From: Microbacterium sp. B35-30
Lineage (GTDB): Bacteria > Actinomycetota > Actinomycetes > Actinomycetales > Microbacteriaceae
Reading direction: 5' to 3'
Length of the DNA stretch: 64,000 nt
Assembly: GCF_010634855.1 (NCBI RefSeq)
Contig: NZ_MWLQ01000011.1
Coordinates: 495,762-559,761, forward strand
A model generated the notes under the pieces. That model was given only the letters and a program-made list of their open reading frames with translations. It was not told the DNA's origin and ran no database searches. This document shows positions 7,719-18,836 of this stretch, piece by piece; position 1 is the stretch's first letter; each line of letters starts with the position of its first letter. The position numbers were made by a program, and so were the translations under genes.

Positions 7719-8240
7719 ATGCGGTGCGTCGCCTTCATGAGGAACGTCAACCAGGGTCAGCGCGGCCATCCTTCGACGAGCGACATCGTGGCGGGGTTCG
7801 CCGACGCCGGACGGCCCGAGATCCGAACCTTCCAGAGCAACGGCACCATCCTGTTCGACTCCGACGAGCCCGCATCGGTCGTCGAACAGGCGGCGGACGC
7901 CATCGCGGCGCGGTCGGGCCACGAGCGGGAGATCCTCTGGATCCCGCTGTCCGAGCTGGCTGCAGTCGTCGACGCGCACGGCGCCACGCCGGAACCGCGC
8001 CGATTCGAACTCACGCTGTACAGCGGCGCGATCATCGACCCGCACGATGCCCGTGTTGTGAGCCGGGCCGCGGAACATCGCTGCTCCATCGTCGACGCCG
8101 GAACAGGGTGGGCACTCGTCCGCAACAAGGTCGAGGGCGAAGGCCACGCGACCCCGGCGCTCGAGAGCATCACCGGCAGGCGGGCGACCTCTCGTGGACT
8201 GCCGACGGTGATCCGGCTGGTCTCCCGCTTCGGTCGTTGA
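7719..8240 (+). CDS. DUF1697 family protein
   Basis: 173-residue cytoplasmic protein of the DUF1697 family. Hallmarks are the N-terminal CVAFMRNVNQG (family: YVALLRGINVGG), FQSNGTILF in the first third, and the C-terminal ATSRGLPTVIRL (family: TxRNWNTVxKL). The molecular function of the family is unknown. The length is typical. The gene appears single and leaderless. The following gene also has its own TAGGCT box, so they are probably not an operon. Confidence 0.85.
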   Translation: MRCVAFMRNVNQGQRGHPSTSDIVAGFADAGRPEIRTFQSNGTILFDSDEPASVVEQAADAIAARSGHEREILWIPLSELAAVVDAHGATPEPRRFELTLYSGAIIDPHDARVVSRAAEHRCSIVDAGTGWALVRNKVEGEGHATPALESITGRRATSRGLPTVIRLVSRFGR

Positions 8241-8331
8241 CGCCCACTCCTCAGGCACGGCAGCCCGTCGCGCCGTCGTAGGCGGTCCGTCACGCGTGCA
8301 CAACCCGGTGTCGGCGTTGCTCGAGCGCACC

Positions 8332-8337
8332 TAGGCT
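8332..8337 (+). promoter_or_regulatory. -10 box of probable leaderless transcript
   Basis: TAGGCT ends 8 nt before ATG 8346; no Shine-Dalgarno sequence fits between. Confidence 0.55.
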
Positions 8338-8345
8338 CGCGTGAC

Positions 8346-9545
8346 ATGAGCGAGAACGTCCGCGACCACGACATCGTCCTGCTCGGCGCCACGGGCTTCG
8401 TCGGCAGGTTCACCGCGCGGCACCTGGCACGATCGGCGCCCGACGGCGTGCGGATCGCGCTCGCCGGCCGATCGCGCTCCCGCCTGGAAGACGTGCGCCG
8501 GCAGCTGGGCGTCGACTGGCCGATCGTCGAAGTGGACACGACGGACGAGACGGCCGTCGCTCGGCTGCCGGCGTCGACATCCGTCGTCGCGACGACGGTC
8601 GGACCCTACCTGCGCTACGGCGCGGAGGTCGCCGCCGCGTGCGCACGCCAGGGCACCTCGTACGCAGACTTGTCGGGCGAGAGCATCTTCGTCGCGCGCA
8701 GCATCCAGCGCAATCACGACGCCGCGGAGAAGAGCGGCGCCAGAATCGTCCATTCGTGCGGCTTCGACTCGATCCCCTCCGACCTCGGCGTCGGGCTCGC
8801 CCATCGGGCAGCCGGCGGTGTGCCGATCGTCGCGGCCACACTGCGGGTGCGGTCGCTGCGCGGCGGCATCAGCGGTGGGACGATCGACTCGCTTCGTCAG
8901 CAGATGACAGAGGCGAAGAGGGATGCCTCCGTCCGGCGCCTCATCGCGAACCCCTTTGCCCTCACGCCCGGGCCGTCCGTCCGCCTGCCGAGTCACGCCG
9001 GCAGCGGATGGGGCAAGGAACGAGGCATCTGGCAGGTGCCGTTCATCATGGGGGCCTACAACCAGCAGATCGTCCAGCGAAGCAGCTACCTGACGGGGTG
9101 GAGCTATGGCCAGCTCATGCGATATCGCGAGGTCGTGACGACGGGACGCGGCGTCGCCGGCTTCGTTTCGGCGGGGGCGATCGGTCTCGGCACGGCGGCC
9201 TTCGTCGGCGGCATGTCGTTCGCGCCGACCCGGACGATCCTCGATCGTGTGCTCCCCGCACCGGGCGCCGGCCCCGGTGCGGATGCCGTCGACCACGGGC
9301 GCTTCGTACTCGATGTCGACGTCTACCCCGTCCAAGGCGAGCCGGTGCGGGCTCGCGTCGCGGCCCCGTTCGATCCCGGCTACGGCGGAACCGGCATCAT
9401 GCTGGCGGAGTCGGCGCTGAGCCTCGCGCTCGACGAACTGCCCGATCGCGCGGGCGTGCTGACGCCGATGGTCGCCTTGGGCGAGAAGCTGGCGGAGCGG
9501 TTACGGGCTCACCGATTCACGCTGGACGTCGCCCTGCTGAGCTGA
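8346..9545 (+). CDS. Saccharopine dehydrogenase-family / trans-acting enoyl reductase-like protein
   Basis: 399-residue NAD(P)-binding protein. The N-terminal Rossmann segment IVLLGATGFVGRFTARHL lies at about residues 10-27, and TTVGPYLRYG and CGFDSIPSDLG follow. This arrangement belongs to the saccharopine dehydrogenase-like/trans-acting enoyl reductase family of actinobacteria, which acts in lipid or polyketide reduction in mycobacteria. No polyketide synthase lies nearby, so the role here is open. A hydrophobic stretch near residue 275 (GFVSAGAIGLGTAAFVGG) is usual for the family. The 3' end overlaps the convergent SRPBCC gene by 37 bp. Confidence 0.84.
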   Translation: MSENVRDHDIVLLGATGFVGRFTARHLARSAPDGVRIALAGRSRSRLEDVRRQLGVDWPIVEVDTTDETAVARLPASTSVVATTVGPYLRYGAEVAAACARQGTSYADLSGESIFVARSIQRNHDAAEKSGARIVHSCGFDSIPSDLGVGLAHRAAGGVPIVAATLRVRSLRGGISGGTIDSLRQQMTEAKRDASVRRLIANPFALTPGPSVRLPSHAGSGWGKERGIWQVPFIMGAYNQQIVQRSSYLTGWSYGQLMRYREVVTTGRGVAGFVSAGAIGLGTAAFVGGMSFAPTRTILDRVLPAPGAGPGADAVDHGRFVLDVDVYPVQGEPVRARVAAPFDPGYGGTGIMLAESALSLALDELPDRAGVLTPMVALGEKLAERLRAHRFTLDVALLS

Positions 9546-10021
9546 TCTCGGCGAGGGACAGCGGCCGCCGCGCGCTCCTCCGCCTCGAGCACACGACCCA
9601 GTCCGCGGAAGTCTCGAAGCAGGATTCGCCGGAGGACGAAGGTGGGCAGCAGAGCCACCAGCCGGAGCCATCCCGCGACATCGCCCTCGTAGTCGGCCAG
9701 AACGCGCGTGCCTTCGTCTTCCGCCACGCACACGTACTCGACTCGCGAGTTCCACGGCGACGTGGAGTGCCAGACGACGCGGCGTTCGGGCTCGATGACC
9801 TCGAGCACGTCGGCGAAACGCACTTTGAAGGGACCGAAGATGCGGTCGACCGCCCACCAGCGGCTCCCGATCCCGGGCAGCCCTTCGCCGATCCGCTGGC
9901 GGAACTCGACAGCCGGTGCGAACTCCGGCCAGCGTGCCGGGTCGGCGAGATACGGAAACACCCGCACCGGAGGATGAGAGAGCCGTGCGTCCAGGCTCAC
10001 GCGCCGCCACATCTTCGTCAC
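9509..10021 (-). CDS. SRPBCC family (polyketide cyclase/START-like) protein
   Basis: About 170 residues with a SRPBCC fold: an N-terminal strand VSLDARLSHPPVRVFPYLAD, then RWPEF, and a closing amphipathic helix. These proteins bind hydrophobic ligands in a deep cavity. The start is uncertain: GTG 10021 overlaps the hemerythrin stop by 4 nt (GTGA, coupled translation), while ATG 10012 is three codons further in. It is downstream of the hemerythrin-like gene and likely co-transcribed. The last 37 bp run antisense to the enoyl-reductase-like gene. Confidence 0.78.
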   Translation of the reverse strand: MTKMWRRVSLDARLSHPPVRVFPYLADPARWPEFAPAVEFRQRIGEGLPGIGSRWWAVDRIFGPFKVRFADVLEVIEPERRVVWHSTSPWNSRVEYVCVAEDEGTRVLADYEGDVAGWLRLVALLPTFVLRRILLRDFRGLGRVLEAEERAAAAVPRRDQLSRATSSVNR

Positions 10022-10752
10022 ACCATCTGGGGTACGGGGCGGTCGGGGTAGAGCTCCCGCATCGCCTGGTCGTACTTGCGCTTCATCAGCAGGAGATACA
10101 GAAGCCGGATCGGCGCGGGGATGTTCTCGCGCATCCACTCCTCCCGCTCGTCCTCCGGCACACTCGCGATCAGCAGGCCGACCTGCAGCGCCATGACGTC
10201 CTTGCCGAGTTCCTTGCGATGGGCGGCCAGAGTCTCGCGGGTGTGCTTCTCCATCCAGTCCCACTCCTGCTGCGACATCACGACACCGGCGACCGGCATG
10301 ATGTCGTCCTCCTCCTGCCGCAGATGCGCCGCCAAGGTGTCGCGCAGCGTCTCGATGTCACCCGCGAGCGCATCTCGCAGTCCTGGATCGGCGGTGGCGA
10401 CCCAAGGCGCCAGCTGCGGCTCGATGCGGGTGAGCTGTGCCGCGACCTCGGCATGCTGGGCGCGCATCTGGTCGACGTGAAGCGCGCACCCCGGGTCGCG
10501 CGAGGTGAGCCGGTCCCACAGCGCGATGTCCTCGGTCTCGTGATGCATGTGCAGCGCGTAGAAGTCGAGATGCGCATACCGGCCTACGATCGCCGCACGC
10601 TCGACATCTCCGGCATCCACCTCGCGGATCAGCAGCGGCAGCTCTCGATAGAGCCAGCGCAGGATGCGGTGCACGAGAATCAACCCCGACGTGTCGCAGC
10701 CCGCGTGCTGGCCTTCGGGCAGCGCTCCCGACGACGGCAATTTCGCAGCCAT
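10018..10752 (-). CDS. Hemerythrin domain-containing protein
   Basis: 244-residue protein with an HHE cation-binding four-helix bundle. Iron-ligand candidates are the His in LILVHRILR, HMHHETED, the QMRAQHAEV helix and HLRQEEDDI. Bacterial hemerythrin-like proteins bind a di-iron centre and sense or scavenge oxygen, NO or peroxide. The C-terminal 60 residues form an extra helical part (REEWMRENIPAPIRLL) common in the actinobacterial subgroup. It is the first gene of a two-gene unit with the SRPBCC protein. Confidence 0.84.
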   Translation of the reverse strand: MAAKLPSSGALPEGQHAGCDTSGLILVHRILRWLYRELPLLIREVDAGDVERAAIVGRYAHLDFYALHMHHETEDIALWDRLTSRDPGCALHVDQMRAQHAEVAAQLTRIEPQLAPWVATADPGLRDALAGDIETLRDTLAAHLRQEEDDIMPVAGVVMSQQEWDWMEKHTRETLAAHRKELGKDVMALQVGLLIASVPEDEREEWMRENIPAPIRLLYLLLMKRKYDQAMRELYPDRPVPQMV

Positions 10753-10889
10753 GTCGTACCCCCCCAGTTCCCCGCCGACGCCGGGTCGTCAGCAACGAGG
10801 GGCGCAGACAGCCGCACGATACACCCGGGGGCGGTGGAATACACCCCCTCGCCTGTCGGCGCGCGTCCCGGCTGGTGGCAAAGGTCCGG

Positions 10890-12557
10890 TCAGTGAACCT
10901 CGGTGACGCGCCCGGCGTCGACACGCCAGTGCCGGTCGAGCAGCACGGTGTCGAGCATGCGCCGATCATGGGTCACCAGCAGCAGCGTGCCCCGATAGGA
11001 CTCGAGCGCCTGCTCGAGCTGTTCGATCGCCGCAAGATCGAGGTGGTTGGTGGGCTCATCGAGAACCAGCACGTTCACGCCGCGCGCCTGGAGCAGTGCC
11101 AGGGCAGCGCGCGTGCGCTCGCCCGGCGAGAGCTCGTCCACCGGTCGACTCACATGATCGGCCTTCAGACCGAACTTGGCGAGCAGAGTGCGCACCTCGC
11201 CGGACTCCATCGCCGGCACGAGTTCCTCGAAGGCTGCGGCGAGGGGCCGTGATCCCACCAGCAGCGAGCGAGCCTGGTCGATCTCGCCGATCTCCACATT
11301 CGCGCCGACACTGGCGGTGCCCTCGTTCGGCGCCTGCCTGCCCAGCAGCGCGCGGAGCAGCGTCGACTTGCCGGCGCCGTTGTGACCCGTGATGCCGATC
11401 CGCTCACCCGCGTTCACCTGCACAGACACCGGCCCGAGCGTGAAGGACCCCTGCTCGAAGACCGCAGAGCTCAGCGTCGAGACCACCGTGCTCGAGCGCG
11501 GTGCTGCGCCGATGGTGAATTCGAGCTGCCACTCCTTTCGCGGCTCCTCCACCTCGTCGAGGCGCGCGATCCGGCTCTCCATCTGGCGCACCTTCTGCGC
11601 CTGCTTCTCGCTGGACTCGGTGGCGGCCTTGCGCCGGATCTTGTCGTTGTCGGGCGCCTTCTTCATGGCATTGCGCACACCCTGGCTCGACCACTCCCGC
11701 TGCCTGCGTGCCCGGGCGACCAGATCGGCCTTCTTCTCGGCGAACTCGTCGTACTTCTCCCGTGCATGGCGGCGGACGGTCGCCCGCTCCTCGAGGTACG
11801 CGTCGTAGCCGCCGCCGTACACACGGTGGGAGTGCTGTGCCAGATCGAGCTCCAGGACGCGCGTCACGCTGCGCGCGAGGAACTCGCGGTCGTGGCTGAC
11901 CAGCACGACGCCGCCGCGCAGGCCCCGCACGAAAGCCTCGAGCCGCTCGAGGCCATCGAGATCGAGATCGTTCGTGGGTTCGTCCAGCAGTGCGATGTCG
12001 AACCGTGACAGCAGCAGCGCGGCGAGCCCGACCCGGGCTGCCTGGCCGCCCGACAGCGAGGTCATGGTCGCCTGTTCGGCGGGTGCCCCGCCGAGGTCGA
12101 GTCCCAGGTCGGCAAGTACGACCGGAATGCGTTCCTCGAGGTCGGCGGCGCCGCTCGCCAGCCAGCGATCCAGTGCCGTCGAGTAGGTGTCGGCGGGATC
12201 CGCGCCTGACTCGGACGACGACGTGTCGCCCAGCGCGGCGGCCGCGGCATCCATGTCCCTCGTCGCCTGTGCACAGCCGGTGCGACGGGCGATGTAGGCG
12301 GCGACGGTCTCACCGTCGACGCGTTCGTGCTCCTGCGGCAGCCAGCCGACGAAAGCGTCGGAAGGTGAGAGCGCGATGGTGCCGGCCTGCGGTTCGTCGA
12401 TGCCGGCGAGCAGTCGCAACAGTGTGGACTTCCCCGCTCCGTTGGCACCGACCACCCCGACGACATCGCCCGGCGCCACGGTCAGATCGAGCGAGTCGAA
12501 AAGCGTGCGATGGCCGTGACCGCCGGCGAGGCCTCGTGCCACGAGTGTTGCCGTCAT
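10890..12557 (-). CDS. ABC-F family ATPase
   Basis: 555-residue soluble protein with two ABC domains in tandem. The first Walker A is GANGAGKST at residues 37-45; the second is GHNGAGKST in the C-terminal half. Both signature motifs (SLSGGQAARVGLAALL and LSPGERTRAALALL) and both Walker B motifs (LLDEPTND, VLDEPTNH) are intact. A charged linker with EKYDEFAEKKAD separates the domains. There are no membrane segments, so it is ABC-F: a ribosome-bound translation factor or antibiotic-resistance protector rather than a transporter. The subclass cannot be decided from the sequence alone. It appears monocistronic. Confidence 0.9.
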   Translation of the reverse strand: MTATLVARGLAGGHGHRTLFDSLDLTVAPGDVVGVVGANGAGKSTLLRLLAGIDEPQAGTIALSPSDAFVGWLPQEHERVDGETVAAYIARRTGCAQATRDMDAAAAALGDTSSSESGADPADTYSTALDRWLASGAADLEERIPVVLADLGLDLGGAPAEQATMTSLSGGQAARVGLAALLLSRFDIALLDEPTNDLDLDGLERLEAFVRGLRGGVVLVSHDREFLARSVTRVLELDLAQHSHRVYGGGYDAYLEERATVRRHAREKYDEFAEKKADLVARARRQREWSSQGVRNAMKKAPDNDKIRRKAATESSEKQAQKVRQMESRIARLDEVEEPRKEWQLEFTIGAAPRSSTVVSTLSSAVFEQGSFTLGPVSVQVNAGERIGITGHNGAGKSTLLRALLGRQAPNEGTASVGANVEIGEIDQARSLLVGSRPLAAAFEELVPAMESGEVRTLLAKFGLKADHVSRPVDELSPGERTRAALALLQARGVNVLVLDEPTNHLDLAAIEQLEQALESYRGTLLLVTHDRRMLDTVLLDRHWRVDAGRVTEVH

Positions 12558-12690
12558 TCCCCTATCCTCTCAGCGCGCGGGCCCGAGCTCGCGCGGGCGC
12601 CCTCGAGGCGATTCGCCGCGAGCAACGCACGACATCGGCGGTCACGTCAAGGGGGTGCGCGCGACATCGTCGCCGCACCAAGGTGAGCGC

Positions 12691-12912
12691 ATGGCCATCC
12701 ACAACGAGAACCTCCACGTCGCGCTCGACGACGATCGCGTCGAGACCATCGAGCACGTCGTCGCCGATGTGGAGGACGACATCCATCACGGCAGGGTGTC
12801 GGACGACGTGAGCCACGTGCTCGGCCAGCGGCTCGAAGCAGCGGGCGTATCGCTGGCACCCGAAGCGGTCGACGACCTGGCCGAGGCAATCGAGAACGAC
12901 GTCTCGCTCTGA
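12691..12912 (+). CDS. Small hypothetical acidic protein
   Basis: 73 residues, strongly acidic, with many Asp, Val and His (HVALDDDRVETIEHVVADV). It has no signal or membrane segment and I do not recognise the family. ATG 12691 is preceded by AAGGTGAG at a good distance; the frame upstream to 12655 lacks a site. Codon use matches neighbouring genes, so it is probably a real gene. It stands alone between the divergent ABC-F gene and the convergent LRR-like gene. Confidence 0.6.
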   Translation: MAIHNENLHVALDDDRVETIEHVVADVEDDIHHGRVSDDVSHVLGQRLEAAGVSLAPEAVDDLAEAIENDVSL

Positions 12913-13042
12913 CTCCGGGGCTGGTCACGGCTCGAAGCCAGGTCCTCGGCGCGTGCCGCTGTGATCGCGCCGCCGCGCGTGCGCCCGAGCGATGGAGGCG
13001 AGGCGTCGCCGCCAATTGAAGGTCCCCGACTCTCAGGGACTC

Positions 13043-13825
13043 CTACGAGGACTCGCGCCTCATCTCCGAGGACCACTCGTCGTAGGCCGTGTACTTCGCG
13101 GCGAGGCCCGCGAATGCTCGACTGGTCGCCGCGAACTCGAACACTTGAGCGCGGTACGTGCGCCGCAGCGGCAGATTGAGCTCCTCCAGGCTGGACAGCT
13201 CGAGCAACGGCGACACATCCGCATCGAGCAGACGGGTGCCAGGAAGGTCCAGAGACCGAAGCTCCTTCAGCGGCTCGATCCACCGCACGTTCTCAAGGAC
13301 GACCGGCTTGTCGGATCCGACGTAGCCGCCGTAAGCCAAGTCGCGGAGGTTTCGAAGGGTCGAGATCGGAGAAGGGTCGGTCACTCGGTGCGCTTGTTCG
13401 ACGGTGAGGGCGATGAGACCGTCGCGGCCACGGATCGCTTCCACAGACTCCAGAGCTGTCGCTCCGCCCAATGCGAGAGTCGCCAGTGCCGGTAGCTGCC
13501 CGACCACTCCGATGTCCCGGTACGGCCCCCACTTGAGGTGGAGCGCTTCGAGCTGCGGCTGACCCCTCAGCGAGTCGAGGAGCTCTTGCGGCACGCGTGA
13601 GCGGAGGTCGAGAACCGTGATCGGTGTCGGTGACGAGAAGAAGTCGATCCACGCCGCGTAGATACGCCGCCGCTCACCAGGGCTCGCAACCTTGTGATCG
13701 AGCTGGGTCGCGGTGACCGCGACGGCGCTCTCTCCTCTGTACTGATCCGGGTGCCACAGCGCGTCGGCGGCATTCCGATTTCGAGAACTATCGCTTCCGC
13801 CGAAGATGCGACCGATGAACCCCAC
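13043..13825 (-). CDS. Leucine-rich-repeat-like hypothetical protein
   Basis: 260 residues with irregular leucine-rich units from about residue 70 (ITVLDLRSRVP, LEALHLKWGP, LATLALGG, LRSLDLPGTRL, LEELNLPL), spaced about 21-26 residues. This suggests a short solenoid used for protein binding. There is no signal peptide, so it is presumably cytoplasmic. The start is GTG 13825. The partner and function are unknown, and the neighbours are unrelated. Confidence 0.7.
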   Translation of the reverse strand: MGFIGRIFGGSDSSRNRNAADALWHPDQYRGESAVAVTATQLDHKVASPGERRRIYAAWIDFFSSPTPITVLDLRSRVPQELLDSLRGQPQLEALHLKWGPYRDIGVVGQLPALATLALGGATALESVEAIRGRDGLIALTVEQAHRVTDPSPISTLRNLRDLAYGGYVGSDKPVVLENVRWIEPLKELRSLDLPGTRLLDADVSPLLELSSLEELNLPLRRTYRAQVFEFAATSRAFAGLAAKYTAYDEWSSEMRRESS

Positions 13826-13973
13826 ATCGCGAGCTTAGGCGCGCGACGGGTCAGAACTCGCTCAGCGCATTCCGCACTGCACGCTCGTGTTCGACAGACG
13901 TCCCCGATCGCACGCCGGCCCGGATCCCGGACCGAGTTCGCCTCGACGCACGATCTCGTGTAAAGGTCTAGCT

Positions 13974-14129
13974 GTGCGATTCCCGATTGAGCAATGGTTG
14001 GGGGTGCAGTGGACCGTCGGGGCGGCTGTCCTCGTGGGCGTGACCGCTATCGCTGGAGTCGCGTCGGTGGTGCTGGACGCACCCACCTGGTTGGTGGTGA
14101 CGTTCGTGGCGAGCACCGGCGCTACCTGA
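13974..14129 (+). CDS. Small hypothetical membrane protein
   Basis: A 51-codon frame from GTG 13974 with one or two hydrophobic stretches (TVGAAVLVGVTAIAGVASVVL and TWLVVTFVAS). AAAGG lies about 11 nt upstream of the GTG. It is too short to assign and could be a chance frame, but the hydrophobic pattern is coherent. Confidence 0.4.
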   Translation: MRFPIEQWLGVQWTVGAAVLVGVTAIAGVASVVLDAPTWLVVTFVASTGAT

Positions 14130-14248
14130 AGCGGCTCGACCGCTGGGCGCGAGGAGGCTGAGGCGTCAAGCTTGTCGTTCCGATAACACAAAGTCGGGAC
14201 TGCGGACACCTCTGGCCGCTGTGGCGCCATTCGCGGTAGAACGGGCTC

Positions 14249-15919
<1,671 letters not shown>

Positions 15920-16032
15920 GTGAATGACGGCGCACCGCCCGTGGGCCGACGTCTCAGAGGTCCGCAGGCTCCTGGACCGTCAGCGACGTACGGTCCGCTG
16001 CCTATGCACAGGCTCACGCTGGGAGCTCGTCG

Positions 16033-18398
16033 CTATTGGCGGGCCATTGCGATGCGCACTCGCTCGTCCGGGTCGATCAGGTGATCGTGGTCGTCGCCGC
16101 CGAGGTCGATCTGCACCCAGTTGATGCGGCCGCGGAAACGGCTGGTCTGCGGTGTGTAGTCGTCGCTCACTGGTGTGCCCGACTCGTAGCCGATGTCCGT
16201 TGTCTCGTCGGCTGAGAAAACCATCGGTTGGGTCACGTCGACGCGGCCGGTGCCGACCGGGGTGCCGTCGTAGTAGAGGGTGACGTCACCGCCTTTCGCG
16301 AGACCGCCGCCGTCGTATGCGAACTCCGCCCGCACCTGGTGGGTGCCCGGGGTGACCGCACGGTCGGCTGCGATCGTGAAGCGGCGGATGCCGAGCGTGT
16401 TGTAGACGAAGCGGGCGGCACCGTCGAGAAGGTACAGGCTCCATCCTCCGAACCGGCCTCCCTGCGCGATGATGACACCCTGTCCGCCGTCTTCGGGGAC
16501 GTCGAGCTCGGCGGTGATGGAGAAGGATCGATTCTTGATGCTGACGACGCTGTTCTCCGAAAGTCGGCCCATGCCGGGAAAGAACAGCTGCGAGTCGCCG
16601 CGGATGAGAGTCGGTCGCCCCGCCATCCCGGGGTCGAGGCGCTCGGCGGTGCGGTCGTCGAGGGGCAGCACGTTGTACTTGACCGCCTCGATCAGCCAGA
16701 GCCGTTGCAGTTGATGCAGTTTCTCGGGGTGCTCTCCCGCCAGATCCCGTGCCTGGCTGTAGTCCGTCGTCCGTCGTAGAGCTCCCAGACGTCGTCGTCG
16801 AAAGCCGGCAGTGCGCCTCCCACCATGACCCAGGGTGTCCGGTGCTTGGTGACGGCGCTCCATCCCTGGTGGTAGATGCCGCGGTTGCCGAACATCTCGA
16901 AGTACTGCAGGTCGTGCGCCTCGGGGGCGTCGGCGTCCTCGAAGGCGTACAGCATGCTGCGGCCCTCCATGGGCGACTGCTGCACGCCGTTGACCTGTGT
17001 CGGCTCGGGAAGCCCGGCCGCCTCGAGAATCGTCGGCGCGATGTCGATGACGTGGGTGAACTGGGACCGCATGCCGCCCTTGTCGTGGATCGCCCGCGGC
17101 CAGTGCACGATCGTGCCGTTGCGGGTGCCACCCCAGTGCGAGGCGACCTGCTTGGTCCACTGGAACGGGGTGTCCATCGCCCACGCCCAGCCGACGGCGT
17201 AGTGGTTGTAGGAGGTCGGCGAGCCGAACTCCGCCATCTTGGATCGCATGAACTCGGGTGTCTCGAGCGCGGCCATGCCGTTGAAGTTCGCCATCTCGTT
17301 GAAGGCGCCGTTGACCGTGCCCTCCGCCGACGCGCCGTTGTCGCCGATGATGTAGTAGACGAGGGTGTCGTCGAGGATCCCGAGATCTTCGACCGCGTCG
17401 AGGACTCTGCCGACGTGATGGTCGGTGTGCTCGAGGAACCCCGCGTACACCTCCATCTCGCGCTCGAGCACGGGCTTCAGATCGTCGGGCATGTCGGCCC
17501 ACGCCGGGATCTCGCCATGCCGCGGGGTCAGTTCAGCGTCGGCCGGGATGACGCCGAGCTCCTTCTGGCGCGCGAAGGTCTTCTCGCGCTGCGCGTCCCA
17601 TCCGTCGGCGAACTCACCCTTGTAGCTGTCTGCCCATTCGGTCGGCACGTGATGTGGTGCGTGAGTGGCCCCCGGCGCGAAGTAGACGAAGAAGGGCTTG
17701 TCGGGAGCCAGTGCCTTCTGTGTGCGGATCCAGCCGATTGCCCGATCGGCGAGATCCTCGGTGAGGTGGTAGCCCTCCTCCGGTGTCGCGGGCGGTTCGA
17801 CGGGCGTCGTGCCCTCGTACAGTGCGGGCTCCCACTGGTTGTTCTCGCCGCCGATGAAGCCGTAGAACGTCTCAAACCCGCCACCCCCCGACGGCCACGC
17901 GTCGAACGGGCCTATCGGCGAGGACTGCCACACAGGCACCTCATGGCACTTCCCGAATTGGGCAGTCGAGTAGCCGTTGAGCTTCAGCGTCATCGCGAGC
18001 GGCGCCTTCGTATTGGGTCGCAGCGAGCTGTTTCCCGGCGCCGAGGTCGCGGTCTCGGTGATGCTGCCCATCCCCACCGAGTGATGGTTGCGGCCGGTCA
18101 GCAGCGCCTGCCGCGTCGGCGCGCACAGGGCTGTCGTGTGAAAGCGGTTGAATCGGAGGCCGCCGGTCGCGAGTCTCTCCGCGACCGGCGTGCGGCACGG
18201 CCCACCGAACACGCTCGAGGCGCCGAACCCCACATCGTCCAGAAGGATGACCAGCACATTCGGCGCGCCCTCGGGTGGAAGAAGCGGCTCGATCGGCGGA
18301 TACGAGGTGGCGGGGTCCTTCGCGTCGTAGGTAGTCAACCCGGGCCGCGGCCGGTCAGGAATCGGGATCATCGTGCGGGCATGGCGATCGACAGTCAT
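16033..18398 (-). pseudogene. Arylsulfatase gene interrupted by a one-base frameshift
   Basis: The frame from ATG 18398 (strong GAGGAGGAA upstream) encodes a type I sulfatase: VILLDDVGFG metal-binding Asp pair near residues 53-54 and the formylglycine motif CAPTRQALLTGR with Cys92. It runs normally to DDDVWELYDG, then continues into a spurious tail ending at 16692. The correct C-terminus (DYSQARDLAGEHPEKL, LIEAVKYNVLPLDDR, and a beta-rich domain) is in another frame down to 16033. Restoring one nucleotide near 16764-16772 rejoins the frames into about 788 residues, normal for this family. It is either a recent inactivating mutation or a sequencing error. Intact, it would hydrolyse sulfate esters after FGly maturation. 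Confidence 0.9.
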
Positions 18399-18777
18399 AG
18401 TCTTCCTCCTCAGGTCCCCAAGGCGCACGCTATCGCACCCCTCCGCGCACACATCAGCCCATCTGCGTGAACTGATGCCGGCGTACTCTCGCCGAAGGCG
18501 GATACATCCGCCGATGCCGAGCGACTATCCCAGCCGTCACCAGCGCTGCTCCGGCCGATGAGCAGGCCGATGCACGCGAGCGGTGCCGCTTTCGCTCGTC
18601 GCCCGCGAGGGCACCGGCTTGCGTTCGCCGCGACAACGGGGTGAAGAGGTAGCGGCTGCTGCACGCCGGTAGAGTCGCACCCGAGTGTCTCGCTCAACAC
18701 AAGCTGCAATGGCCGACAGCCATGCACAAGATCTGTGGGCGATGAGGTTCTCCGCTGCCGCACAGTCAACGAACAAA
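18399..18777. other. Intergenic region without a recognised gene
   Basis: About 380 bp between the sulfatase start and the tmRNA terminator. The open frames here are short and have no family-like sequence. It presumably holds the minus-strand sulfatase promoter; no convincing -35/-10 pair was identified. Confidence 0.5.
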
Positions 18778-18815
18778 GGCCCCAAGATCCGCGTAATTAC
18801 GCGGTTCCTGGGGCC
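18778..18815 (-). terminator. Terminator of ssrA
   Basis: Outer 7-bp arms GGCCCCA (18778-18784) and TGGGGCC (18809-18815) flank a perfect 16-bp palindrome (18789-18804, centre TAATTA). On the minus strand the hairpin is followed by TTTG. It lies 21 bp beyond the tmRNA 3' end. Confidence 0.75.
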
Positions 18816-18836
18816 CTGTTCTGTGACAGCGGTACG

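Noticed and set aside
16764..16772. Programmed ribosomal frameshift in the sulfatase
   Set aside because: No slippery heptamer or stimulatory structure is visible, and the family does not use frameshifting.
16749..18470. 573-residue plus-strand frame
   Set aside because: Antisense to the sulfatase, whose motifs and ribosome-binding site are clear.
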